The notes under the pieces were generated by a model. That model worked only from the letters and a program-made list of their open reading frames with translations. It made no database searches and was not told the DNA's origin. This document shows, one piece after another, positions 18,307 through 28,321 of a stretch of 64,000 nucleotides of DNA; positions within the stretch are counted from its first letter, which is position 1, and every line of letters starts with the position of its first letter. Location: the NCBI RefSeq assembly GCF_001557535.2, contig NZ_CP014308.1:372001-436000 (forward strand). Direction: 5' to 3'. Made by a program: the position numbers and the translations under genes. The DNA comes from Burkholderia sp. PAMC 26561 (GTDB lineage: Bacteria; Pseudomonadota; Gammaproteobacteria; Burkholderiales; Burkholderiaceae).

Positions 18307-19778
18307 ATCGCTTTGTCTCCAGAACGCCTAAAGCGATCATCAGCGGTTGGATTGTAAGCGCGGCCCTTGCTGGCTGCGCAGTCGGTCCGGACTACGTCGC
18401 TCCCAAGACGGAAATGACCCCTTTCCACAATAACGAAGCGGTGGCAAACCGGCAGACGACATTGCCCGCACCTAAACTTGACGCCTGGTGGACAGGATTC
18501 AATGATCCGATGCTGGAAAAGATTGTGAAGCGCGCCCTGAACCAGAATCTCGATCTTCAGGCGTCTATCGCGCGCGTCGCGCAATCTCGGGCAGCCGCAC
18601 AAGCTGCCGGCGCGGCCCTGCTTCCGACGATTGAAGCTAACACCTCATACACGGCTGAGCACCAAAGTACGCAGAGTCCGCTTGGCACACTGGCGAGCGC
18701 TTTCCCCAATTATAGCCGAGACCAAAAGGAGTACGTTGCTGGTGCGACCGCTAGCTGGGAGATCGATCTGGCTGGCGGCCTGAGACGCGCGCATTCAGCG
18801 GCCCGCGATGAAGAGCAGGCAGCCGAAGCAAATCAACTTGGAACGCGTATCACGGTTGCTGCTGACGCTGCCGATGCATATCTCCAGATACGGGGCTTAC
18901 AGATGCGCCTAGCAGTCGCGCAGAATCAGATCGAAACTGACGGGCATCTTCTCGAGCTCGTGCAAGCGCGCGTGCGGGCGGGCGCAGCCACTCCACGCGA
19001 AGTCGCGCAAGCCGAGGCGTTGCTTCGCCAGGCACGTGCAAGTATCCCACTCTTACGCATCGATCTGGAGGCGCAATTAAACCGTCTCGACGTCTTGATG
19101 GGTGCACAATCGGGAACGTATGCCGCCGAGCTCAGCACCAATGCCGGCGCGATTCCTGACATCCCAGCCATCGGCGCAAGCGACCAACCCATCGACGTTC
19201 TGCGCCGACGTCCAGACATCATTGCGGCGGAGCGTCATCTCGCGGCTACAAGCGAAGAAATTGGCGTAGCTATATCCGATTATTATCCGAAGATTTCGCT
19301 TTCGGGCGCGCTTGGATTTGACAGTATTACGAGTAATCACTTTCTCAGTGCGAAATCTTTCCAACCGATTGGCACCGGCGCACTCCAGTGGCGTTTGTTC
19401 GATTTCGGTAAGGTCGATGCTGATGTGAAGCAAGCACGTGGAGCAAACGCCGAAGCACTAGCGCAATTTAGGCAAGCGGCACTTAAAGCTACCGAGGACG
19501 TTGAGGATGCATTCATCACGCTCTCGCAAACGGAACTACGCGTACGAGAATTGGAACAGGAGGTATCGGCTCTAACCCGGGCGCGAGACCTGTCAGAAAA
19601 AGCTTACCGCGCGGGCTCGATCACGCTGACCGATGTGCTTGATGCCGACCGACAACTTCTTGGATCGCGCGACGATCTCGATGCGACACGAGCCGATGCA
19701 GCTAGAGCAGCTGTTCGGACTTTCCGCGCGTTGGGCGGTGGATGGGATGCGCCGGAGCAACTCGCCACAACAAATTAG
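18303..19778 (+). CDS. Outer-membrane efflux lipoprotein (OprM/NodT type)
   Basis: 491 residues with a lipoprotein signal (lipobox A-L-A-G-C, Cys25) followed by the signature A-V-G-P-D-Y. Two outer-membrane efflux repeats follow, with D-A-W-W-T-G-F-N-D-P-M-L, E-I-D-L-A-G-G-L-R-R and L-R-R-R-P-D-I-I-A-A-E-R, and the closing R-A-L-G-G-G-W. The ATG overlaps the transporter stop codon (ATGA), so the three genes from 13883 form one tripartite operon. The protein should trimerise to give the channel-tunnel in the outer membrane. No regulator gene adjoins the operon. Confidence 0.93.
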   Translation: MNRFVSRTPKAIISGWIVSAALAGCAVGPDYVAPKTEMTPFHNNEAVANRQTTLPAPKLDAWWTGFNDPMLEKIVKRALNQNLDLQASIARVAQSRAAAQAAGAALLPTIEANTSYTAEHQSTQSPLGTLASAFPNYSRDQKEYVAGATASWEIDLAGGLRRAHSAARDEEQAAEANQLGTRITVAADAADAYLQIRGLQMRLAVAQNQIETDGHLLELVQARVRAGAATPREVAQAEALLRQARASIPLLRIDLEAQLNRLDVLMGAQSGTYAAELSTNAGAIPDIPAIGASDQPIDVLRRRPDIIAAERHLAATSEEIGVAISDYYPKISLSGALGFDSITSNHFLSAKSFQPIGTGALQWRLFDFGKVDADVKQARGANAEALAQFRQAALKATEDVEDAFITLSQTELRVRELEQEVSALTRARDLSEKAYRAGSITLTDVLDADRQLLGSRDDLDATRADAARAAVRTFRALGGGWDAPEQLATTN

Positions 19779-20181
19779 GCCGTCAGTACCGCAAGATGAG
19801 CGGTCGTATACCGACAATCAAGCCTCATCTTGCCGGCTGAGCGCCTTAGCCCTTTAACCAAAATGTCCAACTGATTGGCGACGCAGACTCGCTAGGACTC
19901 GGCTCGGCGTAGATCGACTTATCGCCACCGTATCGATAGAGCGAGACAACTCGATTGACTGCAAACGCTTTGGTGTTGCGCTTCAGTTTTGAGCCCGCCA
20001 GGCGTCATCGGTATCTGGCTCGTAATGTTTTTGCAATTGGCTCGACCGCAAGCGGCTGAACGACGCTTTTAACCAGTAAAAGCCGCCCGCTGGCGAAAAA
20101 TTCGGCGCAACGTAACGCCCAAGTTCATGAAATCGTGTTTCCAGCGAGAAGCACCAGGTAGTGCCCAGTGATCGCGTTAAA
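19779..20181. other. Intergenic between convergent genes, no gene seen
   Basis: The RND operon ends here and a leftward gene ends at 20182. No convincing terminator hairpin or conserved frame was found. Confidence 0.45.
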
Positions 20182-20541
20182 TCAACTGAAACGTTGACTG
20201 CGAACTGCAGGAGGTAGCGGATGTTTTTCCGTGGAAAAAGACGGAGTGCTGGGCGTGTTATTGCCGCTAGACATTTTAGCCCAGGTTTGAATTTGCCCAA
20301 CTGGATCTGGACTTTCAATCACGTCGTATCCGGCGCTGGTCAACCGATACTCTGCTGGCGTGGTGCATTCGGTCACCATCCCCATATCCTTAAGCAATGC
20401 CAAATGGAGTCTCACCTCGGACCAATTGTGCCCCTCTTTTTCGCCCGCGCCTTTCTCGATGTCCTTACAGCATTGCGTCGGCTTGTCATCGTCTTGCATG
20501 AAGGAAAGGATACTGATGAGAAGTTCGGTGTTTCTACGCAT
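20182..20541 (-). CDS. DUF2513-like protein
   Basis: The ATG at 20541, with GGAGGTC directly upstream, gives 119 residues; the longer frame adds an unrelated leader. The pattern M-R-R-N-T-E-L-L-I-S-I-L, a central L-H-L-A-L-L-K-D-M-G-M-V, and Y-R-L-T-S-A-G-Y-D-V-I resembles the DUF2513 family, small winged-helix-like proteins often found in mobile DNA. The last 35 residues are rich in Ser, Thr and Pro and probably disordered. No partner gene is adjacent. The family call is tentative; a DNA-binding role is only inferred. Confidence 0.65.
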   Translation of the reverse strand: MRRNTELLISILSFMQDDDKPTQCCKDIEKGAGEKEGHNWSEVRLHLALLKDMGMVTECTTPAEYRLTSAGYDVIESPDPVGQIQTWAKMSSGNNTPSTPSFSTEKHPLPPAVRSQRFS

Positions 20542-21079
20542 TTTGACCTCCACGAATAGTTCAAGCTTGATACAAGATATCAGTCCTGCGACAAAACAGC
20601 ATCGAAACAAAGCGATCCGAAGCGGTGTACGGAATTCGCTCGACATCTACAGGAACGTGGCGAACAAATGTCACTTGATAGGGTTACACGGCAAGGAGGT
20701 TGCCGCGGGAAAGGCGTTTTTTGCGCGCAGCTTGTCCGCCCTCAATGCAATCTTAGCTACCTTCGCCTTTGGGTCTGCAACGGGCGCCTCAAACACGACC
20801 GCGTTTGATCGGAGTTCGTCAGTTGTATGTTGATCTTTCACTCACACCGGCATTGATGCTCGTTCGGTCCTAGCCACCTGCCCTTACGTAAACGCCGCCC
20901 TAAGCAATTCCTTAGATTAGCAGACCATTGACATCCCGGGTTAAATGAGCATCCGGGACGCAGGTGCAAACGGTGATCTGATGTAAGCGGCGGAGGTAAA
21001 ATGAGGTCGGCCGAACATCGCGCCGGCAGCCGACCGACTCAAACTTACACGACATTCCTGCGCGCAGTCTCATCAATAC
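20542..21079. other. Intergenic, no gene seen
   Basis: Between the DUF2513-like gene and the end of the NmrA-type gene. Open frames here lack any family pattern; no strong repeat was noticed. Confidence 0.45.
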
Positions 21080-21967
21080 CTAGCCTGGTTGGAAGCGGCT
21101 GAGGTTCGCCTTGACATATTCTCCCACAGTCACCGGGGCGCGTCCGGTTAGCCGCTGAACAACGTCGTTTGTTCCGGCAAACACACCCGCGTTGTAGTCG
21201 CGGTACACATTTACGATATGTTGAATGAAGTACGGTGTCATTCCGACCTGCGCGAGGCGTGCTTCGAATGCGTCGAAGCTTTCGTTCTCGTAGGTCATCT
21301 TCCGCCCAAGCGCTTCGCCAACCGCCGCTGCAAGCTCTGCATGGTTCACCTCGGCGGCGCCGAACAGATTGTAGGTCTTCCCCGCATGGTCGGCCGGATT
21401 CAGCAAAGTGTTCGCGATAACCCGCCCTTGATCTTCAGCGGCAATAGGGGCGTGCCTACCTTCGCCTGCCGGCACTTTCAGCAAATCGTGGTTTGCGATA
21501 AGCGGAAGTTGGAATCCGTACATAAGCCATTCCATAAAGAATGTCGGGCGCAAATGCGTTACCGGAATTCCAGCCCAGTCAAATATGCGTTCGCCATACC
21601 AATGGGACAGTGCTGCATAGCTAACTGCGTCTGGTCGCGCTGATATTTGAGACATATTAACGATTGAGCGCAACTTGACCTGCTTCGCCGCCTCCGCGAA
21701 ATAGGCCGAGGCATCGGCCAGTTTTCCATGATGAATGGGGTAGACAAAGTACGCGCCAGTTGCACCGTCAACCGCTCTACGAACTGCCTGCGGATCGAGA
21801 AGGTCACCCAGTACCACGTCCACACCCGACGCCTTAAGTTTTTCCGCCCGCTCGTCCTGACTGTGTACCATGGCCCGTACCGCGGCACCTTTTGCCAGCA
21901 ACTCTGCGATTGCATGCCCGCCGGTTGCGCCGGTAGCACCGGTAATCAAAAACAGTTCGCCACTCAT
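21080..21967 (-). CDS. NmrA-type NAD(P)-binding oxidoreductase
   Basis: An intact 295-residue atypical SDR. The N-terminus has the dinucleotide motif I-T-G-A-T-G-A-T-G-G-H, then V-R-A-M-V-H-S and V-V-L-G-D-L-L-D; the catalytic Tyr-x-x-x-Lys of classical SDRs is not obvious, as in NmrA/HSCARG and quinone-reductase-like members. W-A-G-I-P-V-T-H-L-R-P-T-F-F and the G-R-A-P-V-T-V-G-E-Y-V ending match the group of putative NAD(P)H:quinone or azoreductase-like proteins. It is the intact paralogue of the broken gene at 7106-7976. It is transcribed alone; the IS903-group element lies 245 bp upstream of its start. Confidence 0.85.
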   Translation of the reverse strand: MSGELFLITGATGATGGHAIAELLAKGAAVRAMVHSQDERAEKLKASGVDVVLGDLLDPQAVRRAVDGATGAYFVYPIHHGKLADASAYFAEAAKQVKLRSIVNMSQISARPDAVSYAALSHWYGERIFDWAGIPVTHLRPTFFMEWLMYGFQLPLIANHDLLKVPAGEGRHAPIAAEDQGRVIANTLLNPADHAGKTYNLFGAAEVNHAELAAAVGEALGRKMTYENESFDAFEARLAQVGMTPYFIQHIVNVYRDYNAGVFAGTNDVVQRLTGRAPVTVGEYVKANLSRFQPG

Positions 21968-22211
21968 ATTTCAGATCCTGATTTGGATTAGTCACTATTT
22001 GCGCAGACCGCCGTTAAGAGTAAGCGCGACAGTCTGGAAAATAGGGATTTGCTCGAGGTAAACGTAGCTGGCATGTATGCAGGTATGAGTCGTCCATACT
22101 CGCGATGTCTCGCGTCTTAGCTGGAGAACACGTCGCGCGACATCGTCCAAAATTCTCCTGGAAAGAGTTGGCCGCAAAACCCGAGCTGTAATAACTCCAA
22201 GGCCCCGCGAG

Positions 22212-23344
22212 GGCGTTGTTGCGTAAATCGAGCATGAAGACACAACGTCTCCTGTGATCTTAAATTCAAGCAATGCGAACGGACTGAGGGCGTGCAAGTA
22301 CCGCCATTCGGTTCACGACGCCGACGCGGATCGCCATCTCGGTCGCTTGCGAACCGATGCGGCGCGACCACAGACGATTACCCGTAAGTATCTTAAAGCG
22401 GTACATCGTGTTCTCGACGAGCGAACGCCGGTGATAGCCGCTGCGCTTCTTCCATTCGCCTCGACCGTCTCGCACGATGTCTCCGATCGCCTCGTTGCGC
22501 CAGCTTGCGCCGGGCGTGCACTCAGGCCAGGGCTTTGCCCCTTCGCGCGGTGGAATCGAGGGCGCGGCGCCGCGCGCTGCAATCGCTGCATGGCAGCGCT
22601 TCGTATCGTACGCACCGTCACCGCCGATCGTCTCGATAGGTTCGTCTGCGGGGATCTGGTCCAGCAGCCCGGGCAATACGCTCGCGTCATCGACATCCTG
22701 ATGCGTCATCAGTGCCGCGCGCACCTGACCGGTCTTCGCGTCCAGTCCCAGATGGACCTTACGCCAGGTGCGCCGCTTCGAATAGCCGTGCTTGCGAACC
22801 TTCCATTCACCTTCGCCGTAGAGCTTGACGCCCGTGCTGTCCACGACCAGATGCAGCGGTTCACCACTGGGTGTGACGGGTAGCGCCACCTTCAGATCCT
22901 GCGCGCGCCGGCTCAGTGTCGTGTAGTTCGGCACAGGGAGCTCGGCGAACGCAAGCTCCCGCAGACTTTGCGCGAAGCCCTGGGCGGCTCGCAACGTCAA
23001 GTGGTACACCTGCTTGAGCGTGAGCAGTGCCTGAATAAGTGCATCCGAGTAGACGTGCGGCCTGCCGCGCACCACGGGTTCCGCTTCGCTTACCATCGTC
23101 AATGCGCTCTCATTGATCCACATAGTCACGCTGCCTCGTGCGATCAGCCCCGCGTTGTACTCCGACCAATTCCTGACGCGATAGACCCCTTTGGGCTCGC
23201 AGCTGTTGCGTTCGTCCTTGCGCATCTTCCCGCCAAATATCGAGAATCTACGCAGTTCCACAAAGAGTTAACAGAGGTGCCGCCCCGACCGTTGCGCGTA
23301 AACGTCACGCCTCCGCGCGACAACCGGATTAATGCAACAACGCC
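22212..23344 (-). mobile_element. Complete IS5-family (IS903-group) insertion sequence
   Basis: The 1133-bp element is bounded by inverted repeats that start GGCGTTGTTGC on both ends (16 of the first 18 positions match) and is flanked by a perfect 9-bp duplication CCCCGCGAG (22203-22211 and 23345-23353). A 9-bp duplication is the rule for the IS903 group. The transposase gene fills the element. Nothing recognisable is interrupted: joining the flanks gives no open gene. Confidence 0.92.
22266..23225 (-). CDS. IS5-family (IS903-group) transposase
   Basis: DDE transposase of about 319 residues from the ATG at 23225 (a 331-residue form from 23261 is also open). It begins like other IS903-group enzymes with V-Y-R-V-R-N-W-S-E-Y-N-A-G-L. 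Catalytic landmarks: V-V-D-S-T-G-V-K-L-Y-G-E-G-E-W (first Asp), G-G-D-G-A-Y-D-T-K (second Asp) and Y-H-R-R-S-L-V-E-N-T-M-Y-R-F-K (Glu of the Y-(2)-R-(3)-E-(6)-K signature). All three acids are present and the frame is intact, so the element may still move. Confidence 0.92.
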   Translation of the reverse strand: MRKDERNSCEPKGVYRVRNWSEYNAGLIARGSVTMWINESALTMVSEAEPVVRGRPHVYSDALIQALLTLKQVYHLTLRAAQGFAQSLRELAFAELPVPNYTTLSRRAQDLKVALPVTPSGEPLHLVVDSTGVKLYGEGEWKVRKHGYSKRRTWRKVHLGLDAKTGQVRAALMTHQDVDDASVLPGLLDQIPADEPIETIGGDGAYDTKRCHAAIAARGAAPSIPPREGAKPWPECTPGASWRNEAIGDIVRDGRGEWKKRSGYHRRSLVENTMYRFKILTGNRLWSRRIGSQATEMAIRVGVVNRMAVLARPQSVRIA

Positions 23345-23353
23345 CCCCGCGAG

Positions 23354-24037
23354 TACATTGCCACGAACTGACTATGTTGTCCGTCGCACGGCTGCGCAAT
23401 CGTCCTTAGGTATGGCCTATGCCCCGCCGTGAGTATTTGTCCTATCCCAGACACCCCTATCCAATATTGACCGTCTACGTTGCATATGCAAATACGCCTA
23501 TCTGTCCTCGCATAGTCAGTTTGCTAATCTACTGGTTCGATCGTATTGCGTGCGCAGAGTTATGCGGCGCTGCCGAAAACCGGTCAAAGGCATATTTAGT
23601 TCGTGAAAAATCCGGTCAAATACGTGCTTATACTCTCACTTCTACTCGAAACAAGCTGGTAACACGAGCGGTGTGGCGCTGGCGGCCTGTCATAGTTTGA
23701 ACGCACTGTCGACTTGGCCACGGCTACACGTCGCTTGCTTAGTTCAGTTCATTCAAAGGTTGGCCGAAATCGTGGAGCACTTTACCCCTGCTCAGCAATC
23801 GCGTGACATAAGGTTTAAGCAGGTAGCATGCGTGCGACGTCTTCAGATGCCGTTCACGCAACCGACCGGGGCGGCTTCTGCTCGGTAGATATAAAACCCA
23901 TTGTTCGCCAGCAAAAACGCGGCTCCGGTGCGTTGCAAATCCTGCCATTCCGCAATTCGGATGCAGTCGGACGCGGATCGCATGCTGTACATAGGTTGAT
24001 GCAGGCGGAGTCGTTTAACAAGATAGGAAATTCGATT
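23354..24037. other. Upstream region of the DHA2 transporter
   Basis: No gene was recognised. It holds GTTGCATATGCAAATAC at 23479-23495, nearly the same as the MarR-gene palindrome at 9135, about 540 bp before the transporter start. Frames that would extend the transporter upstream to 23828 lack conserved residues. Confidence 0.5.
23479..23495. promoter_or_regulatory. Half-perfect copy of the MarR operator
   Basis: GTTGCATATGCAA shares 13 consecutive bases with the 16-bp palindrome at 9135-9150 and continues into ATACGCCTATCTGTC, close to the element at 45893-45915. It may bind the same regulator as the 9135 site. Confidence 0.45.
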
Positions 24038-25594
24038 ATGGACGCAACAACCTCACCCGCCAACAAGCGAGCGATTCTCTTTGTCGTCTCAACGGTCTCA
24101 TCACTTGTAATGCTTGACTCAAACATCGTCGCGGTCGCACTACCTACGATTTCACGATCGTTGAATGCGGACTTCGGTGAAGTCCAGTGGGTTATCACAG
24201 CATATGTCCTTCCATTTGCGGCTCTGTTGCTTCCGGCCGGTTCGTTTAGTGACAAAGTTGGCAGACGCCTCGCCGCTGTAGTGGGCATGGCCATTTTTGC
24301 GCTGGCATCGCTGTTCTGCGGATTGGCTAAAGTGCCGCTGGTACTAGACCTGGCAAGAGCAGTGCAAGGTGTCGGAGCCAGCCTGGTCATGACCTCTTCG
24401 TTGGCGTTGATCAACCACATTTTCCAAGGTGGCGAGCGGGCGAAGGCATTTGCGTTCTGGGGGTCCAGTCTAGGTATCGCAATCACGTGTGGCCCAATAA
24501 TCGGGGGTGTGATTTCCAGTGTCTTCGGCTGGCAGTGGGCCTTCCTCATCAACATCCCAATCTGCGTCGCACTTATCGCCGGGATTCTGAAGCTTGTCCC
24601 GGAGTCTCGCGACCCTGACGCGAAGGGACTGGACTATATTGGCATCGGGACGTTTAGTAGCGGCCTCTTTCTTTTGACGTGGGCAGTGATCGACGGTAAC
24701 GCGGTTGGATGGTTGACCACGACGGTGCTCCTGCGCCTGGTTTTTGGCATCGCGCTACTTATCTCGTTTATTGTTGTAGAAAAGAACGTCTCGCGACCGA
24801 TGTTCGATCTGGCGCTGTTCCGGTCCAAATCATTCGTCGGCGCTGCGTTCGCAATGATGGGTTACGCGGCCGGCGCTCAGGTCTTGATCTTCTACCTCCC
24901 GCTCTATCTGCAAAACGCGTTCGGCCTGTCACCGATGAGAGCCGGCATCTCGATGCTGCCATTCGCGCTTCCGATGTTTCTCGTTCCACGCCTGCTTGCC
25001 CGATTTCACTGGTCGCAACGGTTCTCTCTGGGGCTAGGCCTCACCATTACTGCGACTGCCGACCTTGCATTGGCATTGCTTGCCCATCTAGATGTTTCTT
25101 ACACGCCGTTCGCGATCGGTATGCTGGCGGCAGGTATCGGTGCTGGGATTTTGAACGGCGAGACGGCCAAGGCCATGCAGGGTGCTATTCCGGCAAGTCG
25201 GGCGGGGATGGGTTCCGGTATCGGAGGTACAACGCGATTCACCGTGTTGCTGTTTGGTGTCGCGGCCCTTGGCGCTATCCTGGTAGTAAAGGCAACTAAA
25301 CGTTTTGCGCCTCTCGCACAGCAACTGGGTATTGAGCCCTTGCGCGCAGCTGAGATATCGAAGCGGTTCTCTGCCGGCGACGCCGCTGCTGCGTTACATG
25401 CTATCCCCGACGATTTGAAAGTCTCCGTCGGCAATGCATTGCGCGAAGCCTTCCAGTCAGGTTTTGCGTATGCGGCCATTGCCGCCGCCGCCGTTGCAAT
25501 TACATCGCTATTGCTGACGTTAGCTTTCTATTCGCGAGATCCGGCGCAAGCCCCTGTTGGAGATGACGAGGCTATGTTTGTTGCTGGCGAATGA
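24038..25594 (+). CDS. DHA2-family MFS drug efflux transporter (14 TMS)
   Basis: The start ATG at 24038, preceded by TAGGAA, gives 518 residues. Motif C-like and DHA2 features are clear: M-L-D-S-N-I-V-A-V-A-L-P-T-I in segment 1, S-F-S-D-K-V-G-R-R loop 2-3 motif A, R-A-V-Q-G-V-G-A-S-L motif, and G-I-A-I-T-C-G-P-I-I-G-G motif C of drug/H+ antiporters. About 14 hydrophobic segments fit. It would export drugs or dyes across the inner membrane by proton antiport. No adaptor gene is adjacent. A paralogue with the same motifs is at 50190. A MarR-operator-like site lies upstream. Confidence 0.9.
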   Translation: MDATTSPANKRAILFVVSTVSSLVMLDSNIVAVALPTISRSLNADFGEVQWVITAYVLPFAALLLPAGSFSDKVGRRLAAVVGMAIFALASLFCGLAKVPLVLDLARAVQGVGASLVMTSSLALINHIFQGGERAKAFAFWGSSLGIAITCGPIIGGVISSVFGWQWAFLINIPICVALIAGILKLVPESRDPDAKGLDYIGIGTFSSGLFLLTWAVIDGNAVGWLTTTVLLRLVFGIALLISFIVVEKNVSRPMFDLALFRSKSFVGAAFAMMGYAAGAQVLIFYLPLYLQNAFGLSPMRAGISMLPFALPMFLVPRLLARFHWSQRFSLGLGLTITATADLALALLAHLDVSYTPFAIGMLAAGIGAGILNGETAKAMQGAIPASRAGMGSGIGGTTRFTVLLFGVAALGAILVVKATKRFAPLAQQLGIEPLRAAEISKRFSAGDAAAALHAIPDDLKVSVGNALREAFQSGFAYAAIAAAAVAITSLLLTLAFYSRDPAQAPVGDDEAMFVAGE

Positions 25595-26075
25595 TTCGAC
25601 GCAGGCCTAGGAGCGCATGAAACCTTTTGGGGTTTGCGCCCGTGTGCCCGCGGGACAACTCCAGCGCCACACCCCAAGAGAGTAGGCCAGACCGACCACA
25701 GCAGCTAACCGCGCAGAGATTCGGCAAGGTCACTCGAACTAAAACGACTGCTCCGCGACGCCACAGTTCGTCAGTTCAAAAATTTTTATGAATTCGGCCT
25801 AATACCTACCTAAGGATATCTTGTCGAGCGATGACTACTTGCGCATAGTGAACGAACGGTAGTCCACACCTGTCAGTTCTGCGCTGGACAACCTGCATCG
25901 CACCTATAGTGCGGCGATTGAACTATCCCACGCCCGCGACAAGTCGGTAATGCCGGTGCACGCCCTCACCTTGTGACTTTTAATGACGAAGTTCACACGT
26001 CACTAAAGCGATTAGTTTAATGCTATCAAGTATCCGCCCAGCGGCCAAGGCTACGCAATCTGTGAGGACGTAAGC
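25595..26075. other. Intergenic, no gene seen
   Basis: A small hairpin (AAACC/GGTTT around 25620) follows the transporter but has no T-run. Otherwise nothing is recognisable before the DUF3331 pseudogene. Confidence 0.45.
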
Positions 26076-26482
26076 ATGTTGAACGAGCTAGAAGAAGCAA
26101 GCCCCTGGATCCAGACGATTGAGGCGCTACGCACCGTCTCCAGCGAGAATGGAGTACGATCGAAGAAGCCGGTCGCAAATGCAAAGTCTGCCTTCGATTC
26201 TACGTGTCCCCGGTCCAAGAACTACGTAGTTCGAGTCACCGACCGTACTTCGCCCACCACGGTAACAGTCGAGTGGTGCGATCCAACTGTTGCGCACTAT
26301 GGCGCGCAACTCTGGCGACTTGGGTCGGCTCGCGCGTCTGGTTCGTGTGCTGTAAGCGGGGCAACAATCGCTCGGGGGAAGCGGTCTACCGCCCTTCTAT
26401 TGGACGTTTCCCCCCGCAAAATCGCAACGCGATGATACTTGCCTCGACGATAGACAAGATGATGGGCGTCGAGTCGACGTAG
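26076..26482 (+). pseudogene. DUF3331 protein, frameshifted
   Basis: The first frame (26076 to about 26378) reads Y-V-V-R-V-T-D-R-T-S-P, then W-C-D-P-T-V-A-H-Y-G-A-Q-L-W-R and A-R-A-S-G-S-C-A-V-S-G, the core of the Burkholderia-specific DUF3331 family. The expected continuation G-E-A-V-Y-R-P and N-A-M-I-L-A-S is found in another frame from 26379 to 26482. One extra G in the five-G run at 26374-26378 would rejoin them into a full-length protein of about 135 residues. Function of the family is unknown. The shift is either real decay or a sequence error. Confidence 0.7.
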
Positions 26483-26694
26483 CCCGCTGAGACGCCGAGC
26501 GGGAAAAATTTGAGCTGGTTGGTGGACCTCGCCATTTTCTACGCGACCGCCGGTGCTCCCACAACTTCCGCCAAGCTATGAAAGCGCCGTCCGGCATCGC
26601 ATACAAATGTCGACATCAAACGGTGCCGCGATACTAAAAAATCCTGTGTCAGCGCGTCGTAACTCGTCAACGGACCCGCGTTGGCATATGCGTG

Positions 26695-27129
26695 TCAGGA
26701 TCCGTTGAATGGACCAGCACTGCCCTCTTGCAAACTTCCCCCCGCTAACCGGAGTTCGTCGCTCATATCATCTTCACTTTGATCTGTTGCACTGAAAGCA
26801 GTTAATACGCGCAATGTCGTTTCAAATTCCGAGGCGCTTACATCGCCCAACATTCTCGAATGCAACGCGATTATCCGCTGCTCCATTTCCACGGCAGCGG
26901 TGCGGCCGCGATCCGTCAAAGAGACAATCTTGGCCCGCTTATCCTCCGGATCGGAAACGCGCCGAACAAGTCCTGCATCACAAAGTTGGTCCAGCAAACG
27001 CACGAGCGATGCGCCTTCAATCCCCACGTGCTCAGCCAGAGTTGTCTGACGCACCGCCACATCCAGTCTTTAGGCCGCTAACAATGCGGCCGCACAAGCC
27101 TCTGAAACATTGAATTCCTTAGCACAGCG
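26695..27129 (-). pseudogene. MarR-family regulator with in-frame stop
   Basis: The open part (27060 to 26695) holds the winged helix of a MarR protein: T-L-A-E-H-V-G-I-E-G-A-S-L-V-R-L-L-D-Q-L, D-P-E-D-K-R-A-K-I-V-S-L-T-D-R-G wing, and C-terminal helix. Upstream in the same frame, N-V-S-E-A-C-A-A-A-L-L-A-A continues the fold, but a TAA at 27070-27072 interrupts it and no proper start or N-terminal dimerisation helix remains. A product starting at the GTG at 27060 would lack the dimer interface. This type resembles SlyA-like members regulating FUSC or aromatic efflux genes. Confidence 0.75.
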
Positions 27130-28321
27130 GCGCAAGTTCGGCGCCAGCGGCGAGCAGCCAAAATCAATGCACTACTTACGTTGCGATGTAATGTCGTTAG
27201 CTCCCCCATACGGCCTAATAACAATGTTAGATGGGTGGGCAAGCTGCTGTGCTTCTTTTATTTGCAGCCTGTGTAAATTCATCGCTATGCTTTTTCATTT
27301 CTTACATTGTTAGCAGCATCCATCAAGGTCCTTGTGCTTTGGCGCTCAGAGCGCTAACTATGAGCAGTCCGTGCACACGTATGTCCGGGTCGGTGTGGAC
27401 TACACCGAGACAACGATCAAGAATTGCCCAATCAATTGTTACATATGGCAAGAAACTGAACGAATGATGCAAAGGTATGGGACTGGTCCTGTTGACCTCA
27501 ATATGCGAGCGTACGCGCTTCCAAAAACGGCGACCCGACTGCGCCTACGTCCATTGCGGACCCGGTCAATGGCTAAAGGTCGAAGAGGCGCTTCAGCAGT
27601 CGCATAGCCGTCCAATCACAGGACATCGCCGTTCCCCGGCATTTCCCCGGCCACCTGACGCCCGCAGACCCACGCGTCTTTTGCTAAACGTACCCAGGAG
27701 GTGCCGTAATCCACGTAGCACCACAACCAGACTTACTTGCAGAAGATTGAAGTCAAGCGTAACCATCAAGCCAGTCAATATCAGCAACGGCAAGACGACT
27801 TCCGGTCGGTAAAATTGCCTCTCAATCAGTGTTCTCATTTCGCGTCCAAGATAAAAGTCTCAATTGCGTTTACGATGCGCACAGATAGCCCACATCGACA
27901 TTTTCAGTGATGTTAGCTAGCCAGCAACGGTTCGTGGGTCCATGAGTATTCGCGCCTCGAAACCGCATGCATCGACAGCCGGATAAACACGTTTTGAGAC
28001 ACACCAGACTGCCAAGGCGAAGGTGCTTTCGGTGATGTTCATCTGGGTAATCTATCAATGCATGAATTGTTGCATATACACCATAATAGATCAAGAAAAT
28101 ACTCTGTCCTGAAAACGATAGTGAAATTTACATGATCTAGAGTCAAGAGATGCGATCAAGCGTCGGACAGGGATCTGTATTTCCTGTTCATCGAACGCGT
28201 GCGGACCGCAATTTAATGAGCCCCGTTGTCGAACAGTTGTTCCGTGCGGAAAATGGTTTGGCAACCGCTTCTCGTTGCAGTCGAGAGCCGTCCTCGCAAA
28301 GGACGCTCTCGCGAACAAAGG
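27130..28321. other. 1.2 kb without a recognisable gene
   Basis: A leftward frame at 27593-27838 has one possible transmembrane segment (L-P-L-L-I-L-T-G-L-M-V-T-L) but no family. A GTTGCATATACACC element is at 28069. The rest looks like decayed sequence. Confidence 0.45.
28069..28089. promoter_or_regulatory. GTTGCATATACACC element
   Basis: Matches the element at 9656 in 12 of its first 14 bases and the element at 8253 closely. No intact gene starts next to it, so it may be a remnant of a lost promoter. Confidence 0.4.

Noticed and set aside
27593..27838. Small membrane protein gene
   Set aside because: One hydrophobic stretch is present, but there is no conserved motif, poor start context and an arginine-rich tail typical of random frames.
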